Assembly: GCA_900469345.1 (NCBI GenBank)
Contig: UBWZ01000007.1
Span: forward strand, 124,001 to 188,000
Origin: Hyphomicrobiales bacterium
Lineage (GTDB): Bacteria > Pseudomonadota > Alphaproteobacteria > Rhizobiales > Rhizobiaceae
Length of the DNA stretch: 64,000 nucleotides
Direction of reading: 5' to 3'
The notes under the pieces were generated by a model. The model did not search any database. It saw only the letters and a program-made list of their open reading frames with translations, and was not told where the DNA came from. Of the stretch, positions 8,877 through 18,091 are shown in pieces (the stretch's first letter is position 1; each line of letters opens with the position of its first letter). Position numbers and translations under genes: made by a program.

Positions 8877-9734
8877 ATGCAAATCGAGCAGATCGAGACC
8901 TTCCTGGACCTGATTGAGACGCGCAGCTTCAATCGCACGGCCGAGCGGTTGAACGTCACGCAGTCCACCGTCTCGCACAGGATCAATGCTCTGGAAGCTG
9001 CCTTCAACCGCAAGCTCTTCCTGCGCGGCAAAGGCGGCACGGTGCCGACCGTCGCCGGTCTACGACTTCTCGACCACGCCAAGGCGCTGCAGAGCCAGTG
9101 GCACGAGGCGGCGCGTGCGGTCGAGGCCGCCGGCACCTATGAGCGGTCCATGCGGATCGGAATCCAGCACGACATCGCCGAGATGATCGGCGCGTCGTTC
9201 GTAAAAGCCATGCGCGCGCAAATGCCGGCAACGTCGATCTATCTCGAGGCGGACTATTCGATCCAGATGAACCGCGACCTGGCCGCCGGCGATCTCGATC
9301 TCGCCGTCCTTTATACGCCGCACCATCTGCCCGACCTGCATTACGAGCCCATTGGCGAGGTCGCCTATGTGCTGGTATCCACCTCCACAAATCGCCTGTC
9401 GGAGATCAGGCAGCAAGACTACGTCTACGCCAACTATTCGCCCGCCTTCGATCGCGCGCACCGGCAGGCGCTGCCGGACCTTGCCGGCGCCGCCACGTCG
9501 GCGGGGCGAAACATCATTCTGGCAGACTTGGTGACGCGGCTTGGTGGCGCCGCCTATCTTGCCAGGACCACCGCCGACCGCCTCGTGCGCGAGGGGTCGG
9601 TATCGGTCGTTGCAGATGCACCGGTAATCGCCCAGGCCGTCTTTGCCGCGACCAATATCCGCTCACGCCACGCGCACCAGCACCGCAAACTGACGCCCGC
9701 ACTGGCAAAACTTCTTTCAGAACCGCCTCTTTGA
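8877..9734 (+). CDS. LysR-family transcriptional regulator
   Basis: A 285-residue protein. The N-terminal winged helix-turn-helix (residues 1-60) contains SFNRTAERLNVTQSTVSHRI, typical of LysR proteins, followed by a linker helix and a periplasmic-binding-like effector domain. It is transcribed away from the demethylase operon across a short shared promoter region, the classical arrangement for a regulator of the neighbouring catabolic genes. The effector is probably a methylated amine, by context only. Confidence 0.85.
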   Translation: MQIEQIETFLDLIETRSFNRTAERLNVTQSTVSHRINALEAAFNRKLFLRGKGGTVPTVAGLRLLDHAKALQSQWHEAARAVEAAGTYERSMRIGIQHDIAEMIGASFVKAMRAQMPATSIYLEADYSIQMNRDLAAGDLDLAVLYTPHHLPDLHYEPIGEVAYVLVSTSTNRLSEIRQQDYVYANYSPAFDRAHRQALPDLAGAATSAGRNIILADLVTRLGGAAYLARTTADRLVREGSVSVVADAPVIAQAVFAATNIRSRHAHQHRKLTPALAKLLSEPPL

Positions 9735-9755
9735 CTTGCAATAATCAAAAGAGGC
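9725..9755 (+). terminator. Stem-loop overlapping the LysR stop codon
   Basis: GCCTCTTTGA pairs with TCAAAAGAGGC (one bulged A) around a 10-nt loop, spanning the stop codon of the LysR gene. There is no clear T-run after it, so it may be a weak terminator or a 3'-end stabiliser. Confidence 0.35.
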
Positions 9756-9919
9756 CTCGCAATTTCTCATGTACAAGAAATGACAGTCATTGATTTTGCT
9801 GATTAATCCCGATTATCTAAAGCGCGGATTTAAACAGCAACTTCTCAAACTCTACTTCGTGGATATTCTGTGCTGGCGAATGATTCGCGTGAAATCGCTA
9901 ATGACCCAGTGAGGCTGCT

Positions 9920-10168
9920 TTGAATACCCAAAGCCGTTCCAATGAAGATCACTCCTCGATTGAACAATGGGCGATGAACCGTGCCCACCAGATCGTCATC
10001 CACCAGGGCATGAGCCTGGTTGAGGCGGCGCAGTGCCTGGATCGCAAGCGCATGAGCTCAAACACCTATGCACTGCGCAAGGCGATCATGGATTGCCTTG
10101 TGGAAGCGTTGAAGGACGGCACGCAGTCCGCCTCGGCAATGGCGGAGCCGCGGATCACCGAGAGTTGA
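9920..10168 (+). CDS. Small hypothetical protein (82 aa)
   Basis: An 82-residue, mainly helical soluble protein with a TTG start preceded by GAGG at 7 bases. It contains NRAHQIVIHQGMSLVEAAQ and has no recognised motif. The 185-bp region before it is unusually AT-rich for this window and holds a small dyad (ATTTCT-N8-AGAAAT at 9762-9781). It stands alone between the LysR gene and the DUF1194 gene. It is possibly a conserved small rhizobial protein; function unknown. Confidence 0.45.
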   Translation: MNTQSRSNEDHSSIEQWAMNRAHQIVIHQGMSLVEAAQCLDRKRMSSNTYALRKAIMDCLVEALKDGTQSASAMAEPRITES

Positions 10169-10207
10169 AGCACGGCGCGGCAGCGAGGGTCGCCCTTCGC
10201 CGATGCT

Positions 10208-11032
10208 GTGCTACAGTTCCGGTCTCCGAACGCAGTGGTTGGGTTGCCGATGCTGACAACGCTTGCGATGATGCTGAGCCTGACGGCGACCGCGCCCACC
10301 ATGACGGTGAGAAGCGGGGGAGGGGACGTCGACGTCACTCTGGTGCTCGCCGTCGATACATCCCGCTCGATGGACTATGAGGAAGTCCGCATCCAGCGCG
10401 AAGGCTATGTCGAGGCGCTGAAGCACCGCGAGTTCATCGACGCGGTCCGGTCCGGGCTGATCGGCCGCATTGCCATCACCTATTTCGAATGGGCCGGCGA
10501 CGTGGTGGAGGGTTCCGCCATGGACTGGACGGTCATCGAGACCGAGCACGACGCACTGGCCTTTGCCGACCGGCTCGAGGCAAGACCGATCGCCACGCAG
10601 CGCCGCACCTCGATTTCCGCCGCCATTGCCCAGGGTGCGACGATGATCGTCTCCGGCCCCTATCGCGGCACCCGCCAGGTCATCGACGTTTCCGGAGACG
10701 GGCCGAACAATTCCGGAAATCCGGTCGAACCCGCACGCGACAAGGCGGTCGAAGCGGGGATCGTGATCAACGGGCTGGCAATCATGCTGCGCCCCTCCGG
10801 TGCCCCCGGTGGCCTCGACAAGTATTACGGCGACTGCGTCATCGGCGGTCCCGGCTCATTCGTACTGCCGGTGCACGACATCGAAGATTTCTCCACCGCC
10901 GTCCGCCGCAAGCTCGTGATGGAGATCAGCGGCCTTTCGCCGCCAGCGACCGTCCAGCGGATCGCCGGGGGCGATGCGCGCAGCGACTGCCTGATCGGCG
11001 AAAAACAATGGCAGGATCTCTTCGACCGCTGA
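10208..11032 (+). CDS. DUF1194 (von Willebrand A-like) exported protein
   Basis: A 274-residue protein read from GTG at 10208; an ATG at 10250 would leave a tighter signal peptide (MLTTLAMMLSLTATAP) and is equally possible. After the hydrophobic leader comes DVDVTLVLAVDTSRSMD, a DxSxS MIDAS-like motif of vWA domains, then a DVSGDGPNN segment typical of DUF1194. Probably periplasmic, metal-dependent protein-protein interaction. It precedes the TIGR02587/TIGR02588 pair on the same strand, but an 80-bp gap leaves co-transcription open. Confidence 0.75.
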   Translation: MLQFRSPNAVVGLPMLTTLAMMLSLTATAPTMTVRSGGGDVDVTLVLAVDTSRSMDYEEVRIQREGYVEALKHREFIDAVRSGLIGRIAITYFEWAGDVVEGSAMDWTVIETEHDALAFADRLEARPIATQRRTSISAAIAQGATMIVSGPYRGTRQVIDVSGDGPNNSGNPVEPARDKAVEAGIVINGLAIMLRPSGAPGGLDKYYGDCVIGGPGSFVLPVHDIEDFSTAVRRKLVMEISGLSPPATVQRIAGGDARSDCLIGEKQWQDLFDR

Positions 11033-11112
11033 GCCCGGATGTCCCATCGGCGGACTGCTGGTCAAACGCCACAAATCTCCTATCTTGTCGCCGTTGAAGA
11101 ACGTTCGACGGG

Positions 11113-12012
11113 ATGGAGCGGACCGGCATGGCAGGGGTAGCAGTTCGCGATGACGCGCGGGCCGACCGCGAATTTCGGCGGTTCGTGCTTGGTCTCGGCC
11201 GGGGTGCGGCAGGCGCCATGCTGTTCGGCATCCCCATGCTGATGACGATGGAGCTGTGGGCGCTCGGCTTTACCATCGACCGCTTTCGCCTGCTGCTGAT
11301 GCTGGTCGTCAACATTCCGATGCTGGTCGTACTCGCCGACCTGATCGGCTTCGAGCGCACCACCACCTGGCAGCAGGCGCTTCGCGATGCGACCATCGCC
11401 TATGGCCTGGGCATCGTGATGAGCGCCGCCATCATGATGCTGCTCGGTATTCTCAAGGCGGATATGCCGCTGTCGGAGATACTCGGCAAGACCGCAATCC
11501 AGGCCATCCCGGCAAGCATCGGCGCCATGCTCGGCCGCTCGCAACTGGGCGGAGACGACGACGAGGGCGACGAACCCGGTGACGGCAGCCAGGACGACGC
11601 AGTTCCCGACCAAATGTCGACCCATTACGTGCAGGAGCTTTTCCTGATGGCGGTGGGGGCACTCTTTCTCAATCTCAACGTTGCACCGACGGAGGAGATC
11701 ATCCTGATTTCCTACCGGATGACGCCCTGGCATTCACTCGCGGCGATCTGCGCCTCGATCGCCATCATGCATGCCTTCGTCTATGCGGTGGCATTCAAGG
11801 GGACGCATCAGATACCGGACGGCATTCCCTGGTGGCACGCCTTTCTTCGCTTCACGTTGCCGGGCTACGTCATCGCAATGGCGATCAGCGTCTACGTGCT
11901 GTGGACCTTCGGCCGGCTTGACGACGTGGCCTTCACCCAGATCCTGATGTCGACCATCGTCCTCAGCTTCCCCGGGGCGATCGGCGCTGCCGCCGCCCGT
12001 CTCATCCTTTAG
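11113..12012 (+). CDS. TIGR02587-family integral membrane protein
   Basis: A 299-residue membrane protein with about seven hydrophobic segments and a charged acidic loop near residues 140-170 (DDDEGDEPGDGSQDD). An internal ATG at 11128 preceded by GGAG is an alternative start. The sequence and the following gene match the TIGR02587/TIGR02588 pair, which is conserved in rhizobia and relatives with unknown function. It lies 11 bp upstream of its partner, so the two are surely co-transcribed. Confidence 0.75.
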   Translation: MERTGMAGVAVRDDARADREFRRFVLGLGRGAAGAMLFGIPMLMTMELWALGFTIDRFRLLLMLVVNIPMLVVLADLIGFERTTTWQQALRDATIAYGLGIVMSAAIMMLLGILKADMPLSEILGKTAIQAIPASIGAMLGRSQLGGDDDEGDEPGDGSQDDAVPDQMSTHYVQELFLMAVGALFLNLNVAPTEEIILISYRMTPWHSLAAICASIAIMHAFVYAVAFKGTHQIPDGIPWWHAFLRFTLPGYVIAMAISVYVLWTFGRLDDVAFTQILMSTIVLSFPGAIGAAAARLIL

Positions 12013-12023
12013 CGAGCCCGCCC

Positions 12024-12434
12024 ATGACAAAGCTGACCGACAACCGCTCGAGCGAAGCCGACAATCCCGGGTGGATCGAGTGGGCGACAGGCCTTGTGTC
12101 TGCCGGGCTCGTCATCGCGATGATCACCTGGGTAACATGGGAAGCACTGACGGCCGAGACAAAGCCGCCGGAGTTTTCGATCTCCGTGACCAACCGCGAG
12201 ATGGTCGAGGGCGGTTACCGGGTCACCTTCGACATCGCCAACCGCTCTGCTCAGACGGCATCCGCCGTGGTCGTCCGCGGTGAAATCCTCGACGGTGGCA
12301 ATGTCGCAGAAGACGCGGAGGTGACCTTCGACTATGTCCCAGCCCAGTCACAGGCAAGGGGCGCGATCTTCTTCTCGCGCGATCCCGGACAGGCCGAGAT
12401 GCGCGTCAGGCCCGTCGGCTATACCACGCCCTGA
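12024..12434 (+). CDS. TIGR02588-family membrane-anchored protein
   Basis: A 136-residue protein with one transmembrane segment near residues 20-42 (VSAGLVIAMITWVTWEAL), followed by a beta-rich extracytoplasmic domain with an immunoglobulin-like look (FSISVTNREMVEGGYRVTF). It is the obligate neighbour of the TIGR02587 gene. Function unknown; it may be a partner subunit of the polytopic protein. Confidence 0.75.
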   Translation: MTKLTDNRSSEADNPGWIEWATGLVSAGLVIAMITWVTWEALTAETKPPEFSISVTNREMVEGGYRVTFDIANRSAQTASAVVVRGEILDGGNVAEDAEVTFDYVPAQSQARGAIFFSRDPGQAEMRVRPVGYTTP

Positions 12435-12458
12435 GTGGCTGCCAGACGCCGGCCGGCG

Positions 12459-13649
<1,191 letters not shown>

Positions 13650-13698
13650 TCAGGTAAGCGCAATGGCGGGCGTGGCCGCAATGGACTTTTTGCGCGTC

Positions 13699-13709
13699 TT
13701 GTAGGACAA
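13699..13709. promoter_or_regulatory. Small palindrome in the pobA-pobR intergenic region
   Basis: TTGT-AGG-ACAA lies in the 109-bp divergent region between pobA and pobR. It could be part of the PobR operator; this is inferred from position only. Confidence 0.25.
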
Positions 13710-13737
13710 AACAAACATCGCAACGAGCGGCGGCGCC

Positions 13738-14664
13738 ATGACCCTTCGAGTTCCGACCTATGACCTCTACGGCGAAACACGTGGCCCGGGGCCAGACTTC
13801 TGGATCCATTGCGAAACCATCGCGTCGCGCAGCAGCGCCCACCACTGGGAGATCGGTCTGCACCGGCACGACATCTTCCAGCAGATTCTGTACATCCGCA
13901 GCGGTTCCGGCGATGCAATCCTCGGCGAGGACAAGCTGGCGCTCGCACCGCCCTGCATTGTCTGCGTGCCGCCGGGAATCCATCACGGATTCCGCTTTTC
14001 GAAGGACATAGACGGGCTCGTCGTTACCTTTCTGGCGGACCGGCTGCCCAGCGTGACGGGACTGGTGCGCCGACCCCAGGACTGGCTCTCCGCGCCCCGC
14101 CTCCTTACGTGCGACCTTGACGGTGACACCGACTATCTGGACGCGACGTTCAGCCGGCTATTCGCAGAACTGACGGCGCAGCGGCCCGGCAGCAACGCTC
14201 TCGTCGAGACCTGCCTCAAGGCTGCGGTGCTTATCCTCGACCGCATGGCCGGCAGCGAGACGGGCGCTCCGCCGATAAGCGGAAAGCTGGCTCGCGTCGA
14301 GGCGTTGGAGACACTCATATCCCGTCATTTCCGCGAGCAGTGGAGCGTCACCGACTATGCCCGGGCACTTAACCTCACCCCCACCCATCTCAACCGGGTA
14401 ACCCGCGAAGCTCTCGGCATGACGGTGCACGATCTTGTGATGGCGCGCGTTATAGAGGAGGCTTGCCGCAGCCTCGTGTTTACGGCGAGCAGCGTCCGGC
14501 TCGTTGCCGAGCAGCTTGGTTTTGCGGACGCGGCCTATTTCACCCGCTGTTTTCGCAAGCGGACTGGCACGACACCCCGTCACTACCGCGAAAGGGAGCG
14601 CCGCCGCATGCAGGAACACGGCCCCAATAATGCCACCGCGCTCACGCAGGATCGACCGTTGTGA
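13738..14664 (+). CDS. pobR: AraC-family activator of pobA
   Basis: A 308-residue protein with an N-terminal cupin-like effector domain (HHWEIGLHRHDIFQQILYI, the AraC-type sugar/aromatic sensor fold) and a C-terminal double helix-turn-helix (about 190-285) containing VRLVAEQLGFADAAYFTRCF. It is divergent from pobA. AraC-type PobR proteins in Agrobacterium and Rhizobium activate pobA in response to 4-hydroxybenzoate. The ribosome binding site is weak. Confidence 0.85.
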   Translation: MTLRVPTYDLYGETRGPGPDFWIHCETIASRSSAHHWEIGLHRHDIFQQILYIRSGSGDAILGEDKLALAPPCIVCVPPGIHHGFRFSKDIDGLVVTFLADRLPSVTGLVRRPQDWLSAPRLLTCDLDGDTDYLDATFSRLFAELTAQRPGSNALVETCLKAAVLILDRMAGSETGAPPISGKLARVEALETLISRHFREQWSVTDYARALNLTPTHLNRVTREALGMTVHDLVMARVIEEACRSLVFTASSVRLVAEQLGFADAAYFTRCFRKRTGTTPRHYRERERRRMQEHGPNNATALTQDRPL

Positions 14665-14764
14665 CAATTCGTGTGCCGGTGAATGGATCAATCCAGAGAC
14701 ACCCGCGTTAAACTGCGCTGCCGCAATGTTCCCAAGCGGTAAAAATAATTAAAGGAGTACAGGG

Positions 14765-15298
14765 ATGAAAAAGTTTGTTGTCGCGGCAATCGCCGCCCTG
14801 CCCGTCGTTGCAAGCGCTGCCACTGCCTATTCTGCAGATATGATCAGCCGCCGTGACCGGGTCGAAGTCTACCAGGAGCAGGATCAGCGCAACGGTGTCC
14901 GCATCGGTTATCTGGATTGCTCCATCGGCGGCGGTGTCGGCTATGTCCTCGGATCCGCCAAGGAAGCCGATTGCGTCTTCACGTCGACCATGGGTGGCGA
15001 AGCCCGCGACCATTATACCGGCGTCGTCCGCAAAATGGGTGTCGACCTCGGCTTCACCACGCGTTCGCGCCTGATCTGGGCTGTCTTTGCGCCGACCGCC
15101 GGCTACCACCACGGTTCGCTGGCCGGCCTTTACCAGGGCGCGTCTGCTGAAGCCACGCTCGGTGCCGGCATCGGCGCCAATCTGCTGATCGGCGGTACTT
15201 CGGGCTCGATCCACCTGCAGACCGTCAGCGTGACGGGCCAGCTCGGCCTCAACGTTGCTGCCACCGGTACCTCAGTCACCCTCTCCCCGGTCGAATAA
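14765..15298 (+). CDS. DUF992 exported protein
   Basis: A 177-residue protein with a clean signal peptide (MKKFVVAAIAALPVVASAATAYSA, cleavage near residue 24) and an AAAGGAG ribosome binding site. The mature part is glycine-rich and beta-like, with two conserved cysteines (YLDCSIGGGVGY and ADCVFTS) typical of DUF992. Probably periplasmic or outer-surface in alphaproteobacteria; function unknown. It is a single gene with its own terminator. Confidence 0.85.
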   Translation: MKKFVVAAIAALPVVASAATAYSADMISRRDRVEVYQEQDQRNGVRIGYLDCSIGGGVGYVLGSAKEADCVFTSTMGGEARDHYTGVVRKMGVDLGFTTRSRLIWAVFAPTAGYHHGSLAGLYQGASAEATLGAGIGANLLIGGTSGSIHLQTVSVTGQLGLNVAATGTSVTLSPVE

Positions 15299-15307
15299 GA
15301 TGGATAG

Positions 15308-15336
15308 GGCTGCCCCTCCTTCCGGGAAGGGCAGCC
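15308..15336 (+). terminator. Rho-independent terminator after the DUF992 gene
   Basis: GGCTGCCC and GGGCAGCC form an 8-bp perfect stem with a 13-nt loop, followed by TTATTCT, 10 bp after the stop codon. Confidence 0.7.
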
Positions 15337-15570
15337 TTATTCTAACTGCTGCCTGTTTGACCCAGGCGAGTGGGCTTGCAAGCAATTTTGCTAACGCAGC
15401 CAGCTGGCGGACTTTCTCCCAGCCGCGTCTACCGATCACCTTCCACGACAATTCGCCATGCCTGCCTCCGCGACAGCTGAGAGATCTTGAAGCCGTGCCG
15501 CGGCGTTCATATGTCAGCTGAAGAATGACTGGTCCGCCGAGATCGCCGCCTCGCTACCAGTACAAGGTCA

Positions 15571-16488
15571 GTGGAAATCAGCATGGATATCAACAACATC
15601 ATGCGTTCGGTCGTTACCGTGCGCGCCACCATCCCGGAAGACGCCTTTACTGCGGGCTCGCTCGGCACCAGCAGGGACGGCAGCGGTGTGGTGATCCGCG
15701 AAAACGGACTGGTGCTGACGATCGGTTATCTGATCACCGAAGCCGATGAAGTCTGGCTCACCCGTCACGATGGCCGCGTGGTGCCGGGCCATGCCCTGGC
15801 CTACGATCAGCAGAGCGGCTTCGGTCTTGTCCAGGCGCTCGCTCCCCTCGATCTTCCTGCCATGCCGCTCGGCGATTCCGATGCTGCCTCCGTCGGCGAT
15901 ACCGTCGTTATTGCGGGCGGCGAAGGGGAGTCGGTGCGCGGTTCGATCGTCGCGAAACAAGAGTTCGCGGGATACTGGGAGTATCTGCTCGACGAGGCGA
16001 TCTTCACCGCGCCGGCCCACCCGTCATGGGGTGGCGCCGCGCTCGTCAACGCCGAGGGGCAGCTCATCGGCGTCGGGTCTCTGCGATTGCAGATGAGCCG
16101 AGCCGGGGAGGTGACCGACATCAATATGGTGGTGCCGATCAACCTGCTGCGCCCGATCCTCGATGGATTGCTGCACCAGGGTGAGTTCAGCCCGCCGCCG
16201 CGACCGTGGCTTGGCGCGTTTTCGGCAGAAGCCAATGGCGATGTGGTCGTCATGAGCGTCACGGAAGACGGACCGGCCGCAAAAGGTGGGTTGCGGCGCG
16301 GCGACATCATCTCGGAAATCCGCGACGGCGAAGTGGACGGGCTTGCCGATTTCTACCGCAAGGTCTGGGAGAGCGGTCCTCCGGGAGCAGAGATTCCGAT
16401 GCGCGTTCTGCGCGACGGCCGCGAGGCATGGCTTCGCATCCGCTCTGCAGACCGCAACGATTTCCTCCGCAAGCCGCAACTCCAGTAG
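15571..16488 (+). CDS. HtrA/DegP-like protein with PDZ domain, catalytic triad lost (pseudoprotease)
   Basis: A 305-residue protein read from GTG (ATG at 15583 possible) with a trypsin-like S1C fold (about 1-195) and a PDZ domain (about 210-295, with GPAAKGGLRRGDIISEI). The fold landmarks of DegP are present, but the catalytic positions are not. The histidine region (TNNHVV in DegP) reads TIGYLI, the aspartate region (SDIAL) reads SGFGL, and the serine region (GNSGGALVN) reads SWGGAALVN. So His, Asp and Ser appear replaced by Tyr, Gly and Gly. There is no signal peptide, so it is probably cytoplasmic. A scaffold or sensor role is inferred, not shown. Confidence 0.75.
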   Translation: MEISMDINNIMRSVVTVRATIPEDAFTAGSLGTSRDGSGVVIRENGLVLTIGYLITEADEVWLTRHDGRVVPGHALAYDQQSGFGLVQALAPLDLPAMPLGDSDAASVGDTVVIAGGEGESVRGSIVAKQEFAGYWEYLLDEAIFTAPAHPSWGGAALVNAEGQLIGVGSLRLQMSRAGEVTDINMVVPINLLRPILDGLLHQGEFSPPPRPWLGAFSAEANGDVVVMSVTEDGPAAKGGLRRGDIISEIRDGEVDGLADFYRKVWESGPPGAEIPMRVLRDGREAWLRIRSADRNDFLRKPQLQ

Positions 16489-16512
16489 CGGCTCGGCCCC
16501 CTGTGACGTCTG

Positions 16513-17784
16513 TCAGCGGATCAGTATAGCCCTGAAATCGTTGACATTTGTTCCCGTGGGGCCAGGCTCGAAAAGATCGCCAAGGGCTGAAAACGCCTCG
16601 AAACTGTTGTTGCCATTCAAGAGGGCGCGGCCGTCCCGGCCGGCAGCTCTCAGCCTGCGCGCCGTCGTACCATCCGCATAGGCGCCGGCATTGGCCTCCG
16701 ATCCGTCAATCCCGTCCGTGTCGGCCGCCAGCGCGACGATGTCCAGGCCGTCGATGGCCAGAGAGAGCGCGAGAGCGAACTCTCCGTTGCGGCCGCCCCT
16801 TCCGCCTCTGTCCTTCAACGTCACCGTCGTCTCACCGCCGGACAGGAGGACTGTCGGACGATTGAAGGGACGATCGCGCAGCGCGATCTCGCGGGCGAGC
16901 GCGGCGTGCACGAGGGCGACGTCGCGAGATTCACCTTCGACCGCGTCCGACAGGATGTGCGGGGTCACGCCATGGGCGAGAGCGATATCTGCCGCCGCCT
17001 CCAGCGACACGCCGGCCGACGCGATGACATGGTGTTTGTGCCGCGCAAAGACCGGATCGTCGGGTCTCGGGGCATCCGCATTCGGCGACCCGAGATGGGT
17101 GATCAGCGCCGCCGGAAGCACAAGGCCGTATTGCTCGATGATGGACAGCGCGTCGAGACGGGTGGAGGTGTCTGGAATGGTCGGTCCGGAAGCGACGAAG
17201 GCCGGGATGTCGCCCGGAATATCCGAAACGATCATGCTGACCACGCGGGCTTTTGTTGCCGCCGCAAGCCGGCCACCCTTGATCGTAGAGGCGTGCTTGC
17301 GGACCACATTCATGGCAGAAATGGGCGCACCCGAGGCCAGCAGCGCCTCGTTGAGGGCAATTTCGTCGGAAAGCGTCAGGCCTAAAGGCGGCGCGGGAAG
17401 AAGGGCCGACCCCCCGCCGCAGATGAGCGCGATCACGAGGTCGTTTTCCGTAAGGCCGGACACGGCCTGCTTCAACCTTTCGGCAGCCGCCAGGCCGGCC
17501 CCATCCGGCACCGGATGGGCGGCCTCCAGCACTTCGATCGACCGGGTCTGGCAAGCATAGCCATAGCGGGTAACGACGACACCTGTCAGGGGGTGGTCGG
17601 GATAAACCTCCATCCAGATCACCTCCAGGGCCGAAGCCATCTGTGCTGCCCCCTTGCCCGCGCCGACCACGACCGTGCGGCCGTTGACCGGTGGAGCCGG
17701 CAAATGGGCGCGCAGCCCGGTGGCCGGATCGGCTGCCCCTACCGCCGCCGAAAACATCGCCGCCAAAAGATCCCTGTCCCGCAT
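16513..17784 (-). CDS. ttuD: Glycerate 2-kinase (TtuD/GckA, MOFRL family)
   Basis: A 423-residue protein phosphorylating D-glycerate. The start at 17784 is preferred because GGAGGT lies 6 bases before it; an ATG 12 bases upstream is less well placed. The N-terminal DUF4147 domain has VVGAGKGAAQMASALE and LICGGGSALLPAP, and the C-terminal MOFRL domain has SGGETTVT and GGRNGEFALAL. These enzymes serve the hydroxypyruvate, tartrate and serine-cycle branches. No tartronate semialdehyde or hydroxypyruvate enzyme lies beside it here. Confidence 0.9.
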   Translation of the reverse strand: MRDRDLLAAMFSAAVGAADPATGLRAHLPAPPVNGRTVVVGAGKGAAQMASALEVIWMEVYPDHPLTGVVVTRYGYACQTRSIEVLEAAHPVPDGAGLAAAERLKQAVSGLTENDLVIALICGGGSALLPAPPLGLTLSDEIALNEALLASGAPISAMNVVRKHASTIKGGRLAAATKARVVSMIVSDIPGDIPAFVASGPTIPDTSTRLDALSIIEQYGLVLPAALITHLGSPNADAPRPDDPVFARHKHHVIASAGVSLEAAADIALAHGVTPHILSDAVEGESRDVALVHAALAREIALRDRPFNRPTVLLSGGETTVTLKDRGGRGGRNGEFALALSLAIDGLDIVALAADTDGIDGSEANAGAYADGTTARRLRAAGRDGRALLNGNNSFEAFSALGDLFEPGPTGTNVNDFRAILIR

Positions 17785-18091
17785 CGCCACCTCCATGCCT
17801 GCCCGGCCCTCGTTCGATCATGCCCCATGACGTCCGTCAATCATCGCAGCGAGGCCGGAACGAACGCCATGGCACCCAATCTCCGGTCCGGCCAGACGTC
17901 ATTCGGCTGCCGGTTGATACCGGTCAAACGGGCGGGTCGCAGCCGGCCTAGTGTCGACGGAGTGGCGGCCGGATGCGGCTCGCTAAGGATCGCTGGATCC
18001 CGGCGAGCTCGCGACCAATCGCCAGCTGGAGAATTCGTGCTTTCGGCGCATCGCGCGGCTCGAGGGCTCCTAACCTTTGAGGACAAGAGCC
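17785..18091. other. 307-bp intergenic region without recognised gene
   Basis: This is the divergent region between the glycerate kinase and the ABC membrane-domain gene. Open frames across it look like chance GC-rich frames; no convincing promoter or dyad was found. Confidence 0.4.
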
